From: Mixophyes australis
Taxonomy: Eukaryota; Chordata; Amphibia; Anura; Limnodynastidae
Reading direction: 5' to 3'
NCBI GenBank assembly: GCA_036250195.1
Contig: JAVHZZ010000006.1
Coordinates: forward strand, 78,205,369-78,269,368
Length of the DNA: 64,000 nucleotides
In this document: piece after piece, positions 46,161 through 56,805 of the stretch
Position numbering within the stretch: the stretch's first letter is position 1
Layout of the letters: every line of letters begins with the position of its first letter
The notes under the pieces: generated by a model
What the model saw: the letters and a program-made list of their open reading frames with translations, nothing else
The model's database searches: none
What the model was told of the DNA's origin: nothing
Program-made: the position numbers and the translations under genes

Positions 46161-47110
46161 AGGAAGAAAACCCCTTGATGAACTGTCTGTAGTAATTAGC
46201 AAACCACAAAAAACGTTGAACTGCCTTAAGACCCACAGGCTGGGGCCACTCCAATATCACCTTAAGTTTCTCAGGGTCCATTTAAAGACCAGAGCCTAAA
46301 ACAACGTATCCTAGGAAGGGAAGATGATCCTTTTAAAAAGACACATTTTTCCAACTTGCAGTATAATCGATGTTGTCGGAGCCGATCAAGAACGTTAGAG
46401 ACATGCTTCCGATAGGAAGTGATATCTGGAGAAAATATAAGAATATCATCCAAGTATATTACCACAAATTGGTAAAGAATATCTTGAGAAACTTTGTTGA
46501 TAAAGTTTTGGAACACCGCAGGGGCATTGCATAGACCAAAGGGCATAATCAAATACTCAAAATATCCATCATGAGTGTTAAATGTCGTCTTACATTCATC
46601 TCCATGCTTGATACAGATTAAATTATATGCACCTCTGAGATCCAGCTTAGAGAAAATAGAAGCCCCTCTAATTCTGCCAAACAACTCAGAGATTAGTGGC
46701 AGAAGGTATTTATTCTTCACAGTGATAGCGTTCAGTCCTCTGTAGTCAATACAGGGACGGACACCACTTCCTTCTTTTTAACAAAAAAAAGCTGGCCGAG
46801 GCAGGAGAGGAAGATTTCCTAATAAAACCCCGCTTAAGGTTATCTTCAATATAAGCGGATATAGACTGTGATTCAGGCAATGACAGCGGGTAGTCTCGCC
46901 CTCGAGGTGGCATCTTATCCGGCAAGAGTTCAATGCTGTAGTCCCAGGGTCTATGGGGAGGTAACTTGGGAGCCTCCTTTTCACAGAATACATCAAAAAA
47001 TGAGCTGTATTGTGAAGAAATAGCAGAGGATACCTAGGATACAAAAGAGGTAGCCCCCAAGGGCTTTTCTACCTTTAGAAGACATCGAGAGTGACAAGCG
47101 GTCTTAGGAC
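46161..47110 (-). pseudogene. Second gypsy: reverse transcriptase
   Basis: The frame 46720-46271 reads [60 protein letters not shown] and [16 protein letters not shown], with the intact catalytic YLDD. Upstream (47044-46778) are decayed frames with the RT entry region. Frameshifts occur near 46745 and 46300. Confidence 0.88.
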
Positions 47111-47440
47111 TTATGCAGTCCAGGGTGGGGGAGTGAAGTGAAGTCTAAGCCAAGGAAGGCCTAGTACCAATGGATTTATAGTCTCAGGGATGATCAGAAA
47201 CAAAATCACCCCCTTATGCAAGGCTCTAATATGAAGGGAGAGGTTGATAGTATGTCTCCTAATAGATCCACCTACAATGCAACTACCATCTATGGCAGTA
47301 ATAGGAATGGGATGATCCAGATGGAGTGTAGGTAACAATAATTTGGTGACTGTGGCAGCATATTGAAGGAGAGCCTGGATGGAAAAACTGGAATCTGATG
47401 GAGAACAAATGAAGACACCTAACCTGACCTTTCTGTAGCC
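47111..47440 (-). pseudogene. Second gypsy: protease region
   Basis: ITAIDGSCIVGGSIRRHTIN, then LSLHIRALHKGVILFLIIPE and LVLGLPWLRLHFTPP, match the middle and end of gypsy proteases. The DSG active-site segment is missing from the visible frame, so the enzyme is incomplete. It adjoins gag without the 1.85-kb insertion seen in the + strand copy. Confidence 0.75.
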
Positions 47441-48371
47441 GGTTAGGCCTTGTCGTTTTCTGGGCGTTTGGAACAATTGCCCAGAACGTGACCTGGTTCT
47501 CCACAATATAAGCATAAATGGTTCTTGAATCGACTCTCTCTCTCCTCCTGAGAGAGACGGGCTCTCCCCAAATGCATGGGTTCCTCTAAAGTTGTCACTG
47601 GATTCTGAAAGCGAGGAGCCAAACGAAACCCTGGTTGGCGGGACATCTCCTTCTCTAGAGTGCGCTCCCAGAAACATATGTCAATCTGGTTACACAGAGA
47701 AATTAACGCATCCAAAAAGAAAGAGAGTTCACGACCAGCCAATTCGTCTTTGATCCGATCCGAGAGTCCTTGCCAAGGACAAGAGCTTCGTTATTCCAGC
47801 GCAGTTCGGCTGCCAAGTTACGGAACTGGACAGCGTATTGGCCTACAGATAGGATGCCTCAGAATACCAGAGGCCGCGCTGGAGACCCGTCCGGGTTCAT
47901 CAGAGATATGCATGAAGGTTTCCAAAAATGTAGTACAAGTATGCAAAATGGGATCATTTCATTCCCATAAGGGGGATGCCCAGGCTAGAGCTTGTCCCGA
48001 TAATAAAGAAATAATATATGCCACTGTAGTTTTTTCTGTAAAATTTCCTGGCTGCAATTCAAATTGGATGGTGCATTGGTTTTAGAAACTATGGCAAGCT
48101 TTAGGATCTCCATCAAATTTCGTAGGATTTGGGATCCGAAGCTGAGAAGTAGACTATGCAGAAGCTGCCTGACTTGGTGCAAGAGAAGGGTTTGTGGTGG
48201 AGATGGCGGAGAAGGTGGCGTAGCCGTCTGTGAGGCTAGAGTATTCTGAAGGGTATCTAGTTAAGCAGACATACCCTGTAGAAATTGTAGTAGCTGGGCC
48301 TGATTCTTTTCTTGTTTCTCAGCAAAATACTCCAAAAGATATCTGGCAGAGAGGTTACCGGATCCGTCCAT
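47441..48371 (-). pseudogene. Second gypsy: gag
   Basis: The start codon at 48371 gives M-D-G-S-G-N-L-S-A-R-Y-L-L-E-Y-F. The last part (47742-47443) is an open frame with DALISLCNQIDICF, EEPMHLGRARLSQEERE and zinc knuckle CLYCGEPGHVLGNC. Intervening frames contain stops. Its sequence differs clearly from the + strand gag, so the two gypsies are separate families or old relatives. Confidence 0.82.
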
Positions 48372-48397
48372 CTTAGTATGTTCAGAGCAAACTGTTT

Positions 48398-49430
48398 TGT
48401 CTCACGGGAGACTCCTATTAGTCAGAATTATCACAGGCCTTCCCAAGGCGTGGAGTCGAATGACTACCAGGGGGTAAATGTATCAAGCTGAGAGTTTGCC
48501 GGCGGGTTTGAAAAGTGGAGATGTTGCCTATAGCAACCAATCAGATTCTAGCTGTCATTTTGTAGAATGCACTAAATAAATGACAGCTAGAATCTGATTG
48601 GTTTTTCAAACTCGCCGGAAAACTCTCAGCTTGATACATTTACCCCCAGGTCTTCAACAAGAACCACCACAAGACGGGATGGCTTTTGCTGCCGGAAGCC
48701 TGCAGGTCCTGGCCCTTAGGTTAGACCCCTGATGAAATAGGTGAGAGGCTGTAGATGAGAGAACCAGAGAGCAGACTCTGAAGCAGTAAAGTACTTCAGG
48801 ATAATTTAGCTGCGATAAATCAGCACACACCGAAGAAGCCCGTCACGACTCAGTGGAACACCGGGTCAGATAGACTGAGGAGATACCACATTCAGGAGAG
48901 TCGCAAAGTCGGATACACTGATACTCGACCAGCGGAATTGACAATAATAATAACCGGATCAGATATACGGAGGCACAGGCAGCAAAGAAGGCAATATGAA
49001 TAGCCAGGTCGGATACACAGAAGCGCAGGCAGAAGAGTAGTCAATATGAATAGCCGGATACACAAGCGCACAGGCAGTAGAGTAGTCGGTAAGGATAGCT
49101 GGGTTGGATACACAGGAGCACGAGCAGTAGAGTAATCCAGAAGCAGTGGTCTAACAAGCCAGAGGTCATGCATGGAGGAACACCAGGAAGCAGCACAGGA
49201 TACACAGAGAGAGAGAGCCAGACGCCAAGCTGTGACTTGTTGCTCTGCTACAGGCAGTGTATCAGAACGTGCATATGACCATGCCCGGAAGAACAGAGCA
49301 GCGGCTGTGATCGAGAACAGGAGCGAGGTATAGGTAAGTCTTTTAAGTCTCTTACACTTAATCAGTAGCTGTTTTATTTCCAGCATAAAACAGCACAGCA
49401 CAAATATAACCATTCTATGGCTTCCTGACA
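48398..49430 (-). repeat. 5' LTR of the second gypsy, with a MITE inside
   Basis: On the minus strand it starts TGTCAGGAAGCCATAG at 49430 and ends CCCGTGAGACA at 48398, 26 bases before the gag ATG. Internally it has imperfect repeats of GGATACACAG.AGC..AGGCAG (48950-49150). The 176-bp MITE at 48471-48646 is inserted near its 3' end. Net LTR length is about 855 bp. No 3' LTR remains. Confidence 0.7.
48471..48646. mobile_element. Palindromic MITE, copy 2 (best preserved)
   Basis: Starts GGGGTAAATGTATCAAGC and ends GCTTGATACATTTACCCC, a near-perfect palindrome through TTTGAAAAGTGGAGATGTTG and a short AT-rich centre. Flanked by CAG on both sides (48468-48470 and 48647-48649). Same family as 2212-2379 and 11822-11970. 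Confidence 0.85.
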
Positions 49431-50630
49431 CACTAGCTTAGCCCACAATCCCTCACTATTATTCGGCTGCTAATCAGCATCAGAAGCTCCGCCCACCAGA
49501 TCCCACAATCCTTTTATACACACACACACAGGACTGCCAAGAAGAATTAGGGGCCCCAGTTACACAACTTCATGGGTCCCCCTTATAGTTGAGCATGGCA
49601 AAGGAATTTGCGTCGCTCCTGCAAAAGTGGGAGTGGGTGTGGTCATACAATTGGGGGCGTGGCTAGCAGGTGAAACGCGCTAAGCCACCCTCCTACAGAA
49701 AAAACCCTGCATTGTTGTGTACACCATTGGCAAAAGGGTGCAGTGCCCACTCGCCGGAGCGTGACATATGTCCCAGCACTCCTGACTTTCAGGACATCTA
49801 GCATCATAGTGTAGTATATAAAGAATGGAGTGTGTACATAAAGAGTGAGTTCACAGTCTTGGCCTGCACCTTAAATTGGTCAGAACAGTCACCAAAAATT
49901 GGGATTGTCCCACTAGAATCAGAATATTTCACAGACTGTCCTGCTCTCTCCTACCTGTTCTTGTCACTTTCACCACCTGTGGATGCAGATTTCTTTAGTT
50001 ACGGATTGTCTGGGTCCTGGAATGTTGGGGGCCCTATTTGAAAAAAAATTGGGTACATTTAGAACATTCCAACCTGCCCCGGCGTTAAATCAATAGCACC
50101 CACGTTTAATAATTAGGCCTTCCTCCAGCCCCAATATTAAAATATTAGTATTCCCATTTATTAAATAAACCTATTAACCTCCCTCCAAACAGTCCCAGCA
50201 ATAAATTAATAGTATTTACATTTCATAAATATACCTATTTCCCACAACCATCACTGCCATTAAATAATTCATAGGCACATTTAATAAAGATACCTCAATC
50301 TCCCCAAACTCCCCCCCACATTCAATAGCCCCCAAACCACCCCATCTTAAATTAATAGTTCCCACTATTACATTGCCCCACCATCACCGCATAAACAAAA
50401 TAGCACCCATTAATTAGCCACCACCTACCTCACGCACACTACATTGCCACAAGCCCCCTATGCCATCATATACACACACTACCACAAGCCCCCTGTGCCA
50501 TCACACACACACATTACCACAAGCCCCCTGTGCAATCACACACACATATTACTGTGCCCCTTCATCATCACCATGCTGTGCCTCCTTATGATCACAATGC
50601 AGACAGGCGAGTTGACACAAGCAGGAACAC
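49431..50630. other. Non-coding region with decayed repeats
   Basis: No gene. The part at 50080-50400 has recurring ATTAAATTAATA-type words separated by short C-rich blocks, resembling in reverse the ATTTAATGGGAG repeats at 9950-10260. CA-rich repeats (ACCACAAGCCCCCT.TGCCATCA) occur at 50440-50545. Confidence 0.5.
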
Positions 50631-51378
50631 TGTAGGAGCACGGAGAGCGGATCAGCTGGCTGCAGACACGAGGAGTACTGGAGGGTTGCGATGAGTAGGG
50701 CACTGCAGATACACGGAGGCCGCGGATAGGAATCAGCTGGTGCAGTCACGATGAAACACGGGAGAGTTGAGGTGAGCAGGATACTGTAGGACACGGAGGC
50801 AGCGGATAGGAATCAGCTGGTGCAGTCACGATGAAACACGGGAGAGTTGAGGTGAGCAGGATACTGTAGAACACGGAGGCAGCGGATAGGAATCAGCTGG
50901 TGCAGTCACGATGAAACACGGGAGAGTTGAAGTGGACTGGAAACTGTAGCAACACAGAGGCAGCGGATAGGAATCAGCTGAGCAGTCACGATGAAACACA
51001 GGAGAGTTGAAGTGGACTGGAAACTGTAGAAGCACGGAGGCAGCGGATAGGAATCAGCTGGTGCAGTCACGATGAAACACAGGAGAGTTGAAGTGGTCTG
51101 GAAACCACAAACGAACAACAGGAATCAGCAGGAGCTGAATACACGAGGAAACACAGGAACACCTTCCGAGGCTCATGGGGAATGAGACTCCAAGATCAGG
51201 CAACGAGGTATAGACCACAGGTGCTTTAAATAGGGAGTGTTGCCTGATCAGCCAATTAACTAAAAGGAACAGGTACTGAAGAGTTTGAAAGGGCTGCACA
51301 TGCGCAGACCCTCAGGATGGCGGACGGCCACGGTTCCTAAACACACGAGAAGTAGCACTCACAGTCCGGTGAGTGACA
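50631..51378 (-). repeat. LTR with internal tandem array, inserted in hAT copy A
   Basis: On the minus strand it starts TGTCACTCACCGGACTG at 51378, has a CCCTATTTAAAGCACC promoter-like box near 51230 and ends about CTCCTACA at 50631. It abruptly interrupts the hAT transposase frame at about 51379. No internal gypsy sequence follows, so it may be a solo LTR. A target duplication was not recognised. Confidence 0.6.
50640..51120 (-). repeat. Tandem array of about 79-bp units
   Basis: Five to six units with GGAGGCAGCGGATAGGAATC, AGCTGGTGCAGTCACGATGA and AACACGGGAGAGTTGA, starting near 50715, 50795, 50874, 50956 and 51036. Neighbouring units are about 90% alike by eye. Confidence 0.9.
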
Positions 51379-52093
51379 CCCACTGTGCAAGAGTGAAATA
51401 CATGCCCCCTCCTTTCCCAATGTCATGGCTTGTGCAATACGCTTGGATGGCTTTGCGCTGTTCCTCCATCCTCTGCAGCATGTACAGGGTGGAATTCCAC
51501 CAAGTTACCACCTCCTGCTTAAGTTGGTGGCAGGGCAAGTTTAACTGCTCTTGGAGCTGCTGCAATCTCCTACATGCTGTGGCCGAATGCCTGAAATGGC
51601 CTGAAATCTTACGGGCCACCGAAAGCATCTCCTGCACCTCACGGTTATTTCGTAGGAAGCTCTGCACCACCAAGTTGATGGTGTGAGCAAAACAGGGAAT
51701 GTGCTGGAAATCACCCAGCTGTAATGCGCGCACTATATTGTTGGCGTTATCAGAAATTACATATACTGGGGAGAGTCCAAGTGGTATAAGCCATGTATCA
51801 ATCACATCTCTTAGTTTGCATAACAAATTGTCAGCTGTATGCCTGTTAGTGAAGCCGGTGATACAAAGAGTGGCCTGCCTGTGACAAATGTTACATAGTG
51901 GTATACATGCTGCTGCTGTTCCTGCTGGTGAAGGTGAATGACCAACCCAGTGGGCTGTCACAGTCATATAGTCTTTGGTTTGACCACTTCCACTTGTCCA
52001 CATATCTGTGGTTAAGTGGACAGTGGGCAGAATGGCATTTTTCAGCGCAATCTCTACATTTGTAAACAGTTTTTGGTATACTCGTGTATCCAA
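51379..52093 (-). pseudogene. hAT transposase copy A, catalytic part
   Basis: Frame 52093-51379 reads MDTRVYQKLFTNVEIALKNA, then HLTTDMWTSGSGQTKDYMTV and TAHWV (first catalytic Asp in TTDMWTS), YVISDNANNIVRALQ (second Asp), IPCFAHTINLVVQSFL (C..H.LNL block) and TWWNSTLYMLQRMEEQRKAI (W.S..YML.R). This is the core of ZBED-type hAT transposases. The C-terminal Glu and dimerisation region are missing because the LTR at 50631-51378 intervenes. The N-terminal part lies beyond the L2 insertion, from about 52739. Confidence 0.88.
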
Positions 52094-52738
52094 GACTTCG
52101 CCCGCGCTGCCCCCTCCACTGGAACAAGCTCCCTCCCTTCATCAGAACTTCGCCCAAACTGTCCAGTTTCAATCGGTGTTTAAAAACCCACCTTTTTCTT
52201 AAAGCTTTCCAGTCTCCCACTTAACTCCTACCTTTTTTTCTGACTCTTCCCCTTCATTCCCCTTCCCCTATCCTTCATTCCTCTTCCCCTATCCATTCAT
52301 TCCTCTTCCCCTATCCATTCCTCCTTCTCTCCCTCTCTCCCCTGTGTCTCTCTGTCAGTCTACCCCACCCCTTAGATTGTACGCTCCTCTGAGCAGGGTC
52401 TTCTCTCCTCCTGTCTTCTCCACTTTTAACTCTCCTCGCCAGCTTCCCTGCCTTCCTCCCCGAGGACCCTCTTCCCCTGTCCCCTCTCGCTCCCTTCTCG
52501 CCCCCCTGGGGGTCTCCCTCTCATCCGTGCCCTTCCTCCTATGTGGCGTTGTTGGCAGTCTGTCCCCTCTCCCCTCCCCCGCCCCTCTAGCTGTGCCTTG
52601 AGCTCACTGAGTTACTGTGATTTTTGTTTACTGTACTGTGCTGTCTCAACCCATATTGTAATTTCGTTTGTCCCTGTATGGCGCCGCGGACACCTAGTGG
52701 CGCCCTATAAATAAAAATTAATAATAATAATAATAATA
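52094..52738 (+). mobile_element. L2-type LINE 3' end inserted in hAT copy A
   Basis: Sense-strand L2 tail: AAGACTTCGCCCGCGCTGCC and CACTGGAACAAGCTCCC correspond to the conserved end of the ORF (F...A...WN.LP). They are followed by a pyrimidine-rich 3' UTR with GATTGTACGCTCCTCTGAGC, GGCGCCCTATAAATAAA and an AAT repeat (52718-52738). The hAT reading frame is continuous if this block is left out. Confidence 0.8.
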
Positions 52739-53225
52739 GTTGTGGAATAGCTTTACGGGAAAAATGGTGTCGCGATGGATTTCTGTAACGCGGACACAAA
52801 ACCTCAATTAACTGTGAAAAACCAGCTGCGTTTATTGTGGATATTGGATGCAGATCTAACACTAACATGGCAGCCATGGCGTCTGTGATTCGCTTGGCGA
52901 CTGCTGTCATATTTGCTTCCCCTAGCAAATGATCACAGTTAATTGAAATGTAGGACTGCTCTTTTTCTTGGCCTTCCTCTGGGCTGACTATTCACCCCCA
53001 GCAGCAGCAACAGCAGCAGCAGTGGGACTAACGCTTTCTTCAGAGGAATCAATAATAGTGCAGGAGTCATCCAGCCTTAATAAGTGGAATGCAGGGCTAA
53101 CTCCGAGAACTACTGAGGATATTGATAAGGATGGTGTGGTGGGTTTATTTTGTAGCCGTCAGGATGTCGGTGACCGGAGGGTCCTAGCTTATGATGGAGT
53201 GCTCGGCTTTGACGCGTAACAGTAG
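52739..53225 (-). pseudogene. hAT transposase copy A, N-terminal part without the BED finger
   Basis: On the minus strand: SVSPTAAAVAAAGG, KRITDAMAAMLVLDLHPIST, INAAGFSQLIEVLCPRYRNP and SRHHFSRKAIPQL, ending where the L2 piece begins. Upstream, ARTLRSPTS joins directly to the segment before the BED domain. The roughly 515 bp that encode the BED finger in copy B are missing, joined at a shared GCT (about 53190). Confidence 0.82.
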
Positions 53226-54895
53226 TTGTGCACCACTTGTAGGCTCGGTAACATTTTTCTGCCACTAATAGAGAAAGGTGAAGGCCTCATTTTCTCTTTG
53301 CCACTGTGTGTGTAGAATGGCATGTTGGCAATTTTTTTTTTTATCGGCACTTAACTTTTCCTCAGTTACACTTCTTTTTCGCTTCAACACGGTAATTTTT
53401 TTTGGGGGTGTGTTTTTTTGACTGATTTTAAAACACTGTGTAGTTTGACATCGCCTTGCCCAGATGACATACTGGGAACACTAACATCAGGACTGGTGAC
53501 AGAACCTGGTTGCTCATTCTGCTCATATGTGGACTGCTTTGAATCCATTCTGAGCCCAACGCACTTGTAGTGCTACAAATTGTTTTAGATACTGCTGACA
53601 AATATGACTTTGACAGACAGAAATATTAATGCAAAAGAATGGGGGACACCCCAAAAGCACTTGGGAATGTTAAAAATTATTTTTTTAGACTGCTGAAAAA
53701 TAGTACTTTTGACAGCCAGAAATATTAATGCAAAAGAATGGGGGACACCCCAAAAGCACTTGAGAGTGCTACAAATTATTTTTCAGATTGCTGACAAACA
53801 GGACTTTTGACAGCCAGAAATAATAATGCAAAAGAATGGGGGACACCCCAAAAGCACTTGGGAGTGCTAAAAATTATTTTTCAGATTGCTGACAAACAGG
53901 ACTTTTGACAGCCAGAAATATGAATGCAAAAGAATGGGGGACACCCCAAAAGCACTTGAAAGTGCTAAAAATTATTTTTAAGATTGCTGACAAACAGGAC
54001 TTTTGACAGCCAGAAATAATAATGCAAAAGAATGGGGGACACCCCAAAAGCAATTGGGAGTGCTAAAAATTATTTTTCAGATTGCTGACAAACAGCACTT
54101 TTGACAGCCAGAAATAATAATGCAAAAGAATGGGGGACACCCCAAAAGCACTTGGGAGTGCTAAAAATAATTTTTCAGATTGCTGACAAACAGGACTTTT
54201 GACAGCCAGAAATATTAATGCAAAAGAATGGGGGACACCCCAAAAGCACTTGGGAGTGCTAAAAATAGTTTTTCAGATTGCTGACAAACAGGACTTTCGA
54301 CAGCCCGAAATATTAATGCAAAAGAATGGGGGACACCCCAAAAGCACTTGGGAGTGCTAAAAATTATTTTTCAGATTGCTGACAAACAGGACTTTTGACA
54401 GCGAAATATTAATGCAAAAGAATGGGGGACACCCCAAAAGCACTTGAGAGTGCTAAAAATTATTTTACAGATTGCTGACAAACAGGACTTTTGACAACCA
54501 GAAATATTAATGCAAAAGAATGGGGGACACCCCAAAGCACTTGTAGTGCCAAATATTGAAAAAAAAGACTCCTCTATCCTCCTCTCTTCTCTATCAATTG
54601 TTATCAGAATTGTAATCAGAATTGTAATCAGAATTGTATTCTCTGTCCCTGCTCTAATCAGCCTGTTCTCTCCCTGCTCTTTCCCTCTGTCAAATGGCGA
54701 TGGATTGCTGTGGAGGCAGGTATTTATAATTTTCAAATATTGCGAGAACCGAGCCCCGAAATACATCACGATGATGTTCGGCCTCGATTTGGAATCCGAG
54801 CGGGCGGGAGAGTATCGAGCCTGCTCGGCTCTGTACTCGGATAGGCAAAGTTCGGGTGGGTTCGGTTTTCGGGGAACCGAGCCTGCCCATCTCTA
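53226..54895 (-). mobile_element. hAT copy A, 5' non-coding end with tandem repeats and terminus
   Basis: Matches copy B at 60960-62015 in order: GTTGTGCACCACTTGTAG, GCCACTAATAGAGAAAGG, TTTTCCTCAGTTACACTTCT, the repeat array, TGTCAAATGGC.ATG and finally GGGGAACCGAGCC.GCCCATCTCTA. The shared end at GCCCATCTCTA (54895 here, 62015 in copy B) is taken as the transposon terminus, TAGAGATGGGC on the minus strand. Confidence 0.8.
53580..54560. repeat. Tandem array, about 10 units of about 98 bp, in the hAT subterminal region
   Basis: Each unit contains GCTGACAAACAGGACTTTTG, ACAGCCAGAAATATTAATGC and AATGGGGGACACCCCAAAAG, then CACTTGGGAGTGCTAAAAAT. GGGGGACACC occurs near 53641, 53740, 53838, 53936, 54034, 54132, 54230, 54328, 54424 and 54524. 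Copy B has only about three shorter relatives of the unit. There are no unique spacers, so it is not a CRISPR array. Confidence 0.95.
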
Positions 54896-54897
54896 AT

Positions 54898-55346
54898 TAT
54901 AACAGGCTTTAAAAAAAGGGATACTAATCGTGATGAGTATTTGTTTGTACTACAGGAATTCCCCATTACTCCTATATTCTATTGTCTCCCAAAGTTTCAT
55001 AAATCTTTAAAAAAAAAACCTGGGGTGACCAATAATAGCAGAGATTAATCCCTTAAACTCTCATATTACACAATATGTAGACACTTTTCTTAAAAAATAT
55101 ATCACTAAATCACCAGCATTTTTGAAAGACACAACATCTTTATTACAACTATTGGAGACCATCCAATGGAAACAAGGATATAGATGGGTGACGGTAGATG
55201 TACAAGCACTATATACATCTATTGATCACATTAGAGGGATAGAAGCAATCATTCGGGCTTATATGTATGAGTATTTTATATGTCTGTGCCAAGTGGCTTA
55301 TCCCCTTTTCCTCGAATGTATGCGAGTTGTCACAAGTCACCTATAG
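54898..55346 (+). pseudogene. Penelope-like element reverse transcriptase fragment
   Basis: Across short frame changes the + strand gives AGFKKRDTNRDEYLFVLQEF, ITPIFYCLPKFHKSL and, in frame 55122-55346, KDTTSLLQLLETIQWKQGYR with WVTVDVQALYTSIDH. F.CLPK.HK and the D.TSLYT.I-like box are typical of Penelope RTs, which lack a conventional YLDD order in this part. It begins immediately after the end of hAT copy A, suggesting that hAT inserted into it. The remaining domains, including any GIY-YIG nuclease, are absent. Confidence 0.75.
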
Positions 55347-55399
55347 AGAGTTGGGCAGGGGTTTCCTAAGTTAACCCCTTGTTGACCTTTAGCGTTTTT

Positions 55400-55555
55400 G
55401 TAATTAAAAAATGTCATATAGCGTCAGCATATTCCGTAGCGCTTTACAATTGGGAACAAACACAGTAATAAAATGAGGCTGGGTATTACTGACCGACATA
55501 GGTGTGCGAGGGCCTGCTCACAAGCTTAAACTCTATAGGACAATATGAGTTTGAT
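55400..55555 (-). mobile_element. L2/SINE-like tail fragment
   Basis: ATATAGCGTCAGCATATTCCG, GTAGCGCTTTACAATTGGGA and GCCTGCTCACAAGCTTAAAC match the dispersed tail at 14536-14640 and the general layout at 3842-3955. It abuts the truncated left side of hAT copy B. Confidence 0.6.
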
Positions 55556-56453
55556 CAGTGAAAAACCAGCTGCGTTTATTGTGGATATTGGACGCAGATC
55601 TAACACTAACATGGCAGCCATGGCGTCTGTGATTCGCTTGGCGACTGGGTGACTGCTGTCATATTTGCTTCCCCTAGCAAATGATTGTTTAACAGTTAAT
55701 TGTTGAAATGTAGGACTGCTCTTTTTCTGGGCCTTCCTCTGGGCTGACGATTCACCCCCAGCAGCAGCAACAACAGCAGCAGTGGGACTAACGCTTTCTT
55801 CAGAGGAATCAATAATAGTGCAGGGGTCATCCAGCCTTAATAAGTGGGATGCAGGGCTAACTCCGAGCGCTACTGAGGATATTGATGAGGATGGTGTGGT
55901 GGGTGTATTTTGTAGCCGTCGGGATGTAGGTGAACGGAGGGTCCTAGCTGATGATGGAGTGCTTGTAATTTTTTTGGAAGAACTTTCAGCTTTTCTCAAG
56001 ACTTTGCCATTAACTCTCGTCAAATGGCGTAACATAGACGAGGTTCCAAGATGGTTATGGTCCCTCCCTCGACTGACTGTGGCTTGACATACACTACAAA
56101 TGGCTATACAGTTGTGGTCTGGATTGGGGTAGAAATAATTCCACACATAAGAAGTGGATTTTTTTAGTTTTATGGCTGGCATGACAATGCCCTTTTTCTT
56201 GTCACGTGCCAGAACTGCTGCCACTGGTGCAGGACTTACACAAACCTCATCAACATCCTCATTAGCGCCCTTGTCGCCTACACAAATCTCCCCCTCATCC
56301 TCTTCTATTTTCATAGTGGCATCCTCAATTTGTGTATCACCGGCTACACTCGGGCTGTTCAGGCACACATCAGCAGAACTGCTGAAATGGTCACTCTTTG
56401 GATGGACTCTCCACAGGGATTGGTGTCATTTCTGATTCAGAGCAAAGATTATC
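55556..56453 (-). pseudogene. hAT transposase copy B, N-terminal part with BED zinc finger
   Basis: The 280-residue frame 56368-55526 reads an acidic N-terminal stretch (MKIEEDEGEICVGD), then KSTSYVWNYFYPNPDHNCIA and ICSVCQATVSR...SSMLRHLTRVNG, a BED-type zinc finger with C-x2-C and one His. The second His usual in RVHG reads Asn here. After a Ser/Thr-rich linker it continues as QQLTVKQSFARGSKYDSSHP and DAMAAMLVLDLRPIST. It stops being hAT at about 55556. A frameshift lies near 56385. The first exon-like piece of the same protein is on the far side of the nested insertion (61085-60941). Confidence 0.85.
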
Positions 56454-56805
56454 CTCTAATGCAGGGTTTCCCAAACCCAGTCCTCAGGGCTCCCCAACAG
56501 TGCAGGTTTTCCATATCTCCTTGCTGGAGCACAGGTGTATTCATTACTGACTGGCACATTGTAACAGATCCACAGGTGGTCCTAATTATAGTAACATAGT
56601 AACATAGTAACATAGTTGATGAGGTTGAAAAAAGACACCAGTCCATCAAGTTCAACCTATTTTGGATCTCCTGCGATCCTGCACTTATATTTGAAATTAA
56701 TCCAGAGTAGGCAACCGCCCATCTGTTTCAATTTTGAAAATCCCCCCAGACTCAATATTGCAATCCAATTTTTACCCTATATCCACTACTATCCTTTATT
56801 TTAAA

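Noticed and set aside
48892..49431. 179-residue minus-strand frame
   Set aside because: It lies in the LTR of the second gypsy. The Leu/Cys/Arg-rich content comes from internal LTR repeats and shows no domain.
50549..51118. Minus-strand frames with repeated FIVTAPADSYPLPP
   Set aside because: Translations of the 79-bp LTR tandem repeat.
51285..51686. 133-residue + strand frame
   Set aside because: Antisense of hAT copy A and the adjoining LTR.
53580..54560. Regular repeats reminiscent of a CRISPR array
   Set aside because: The units are directly adjacent with no unique spacers, and lie inside a eukaryotic hAT element.
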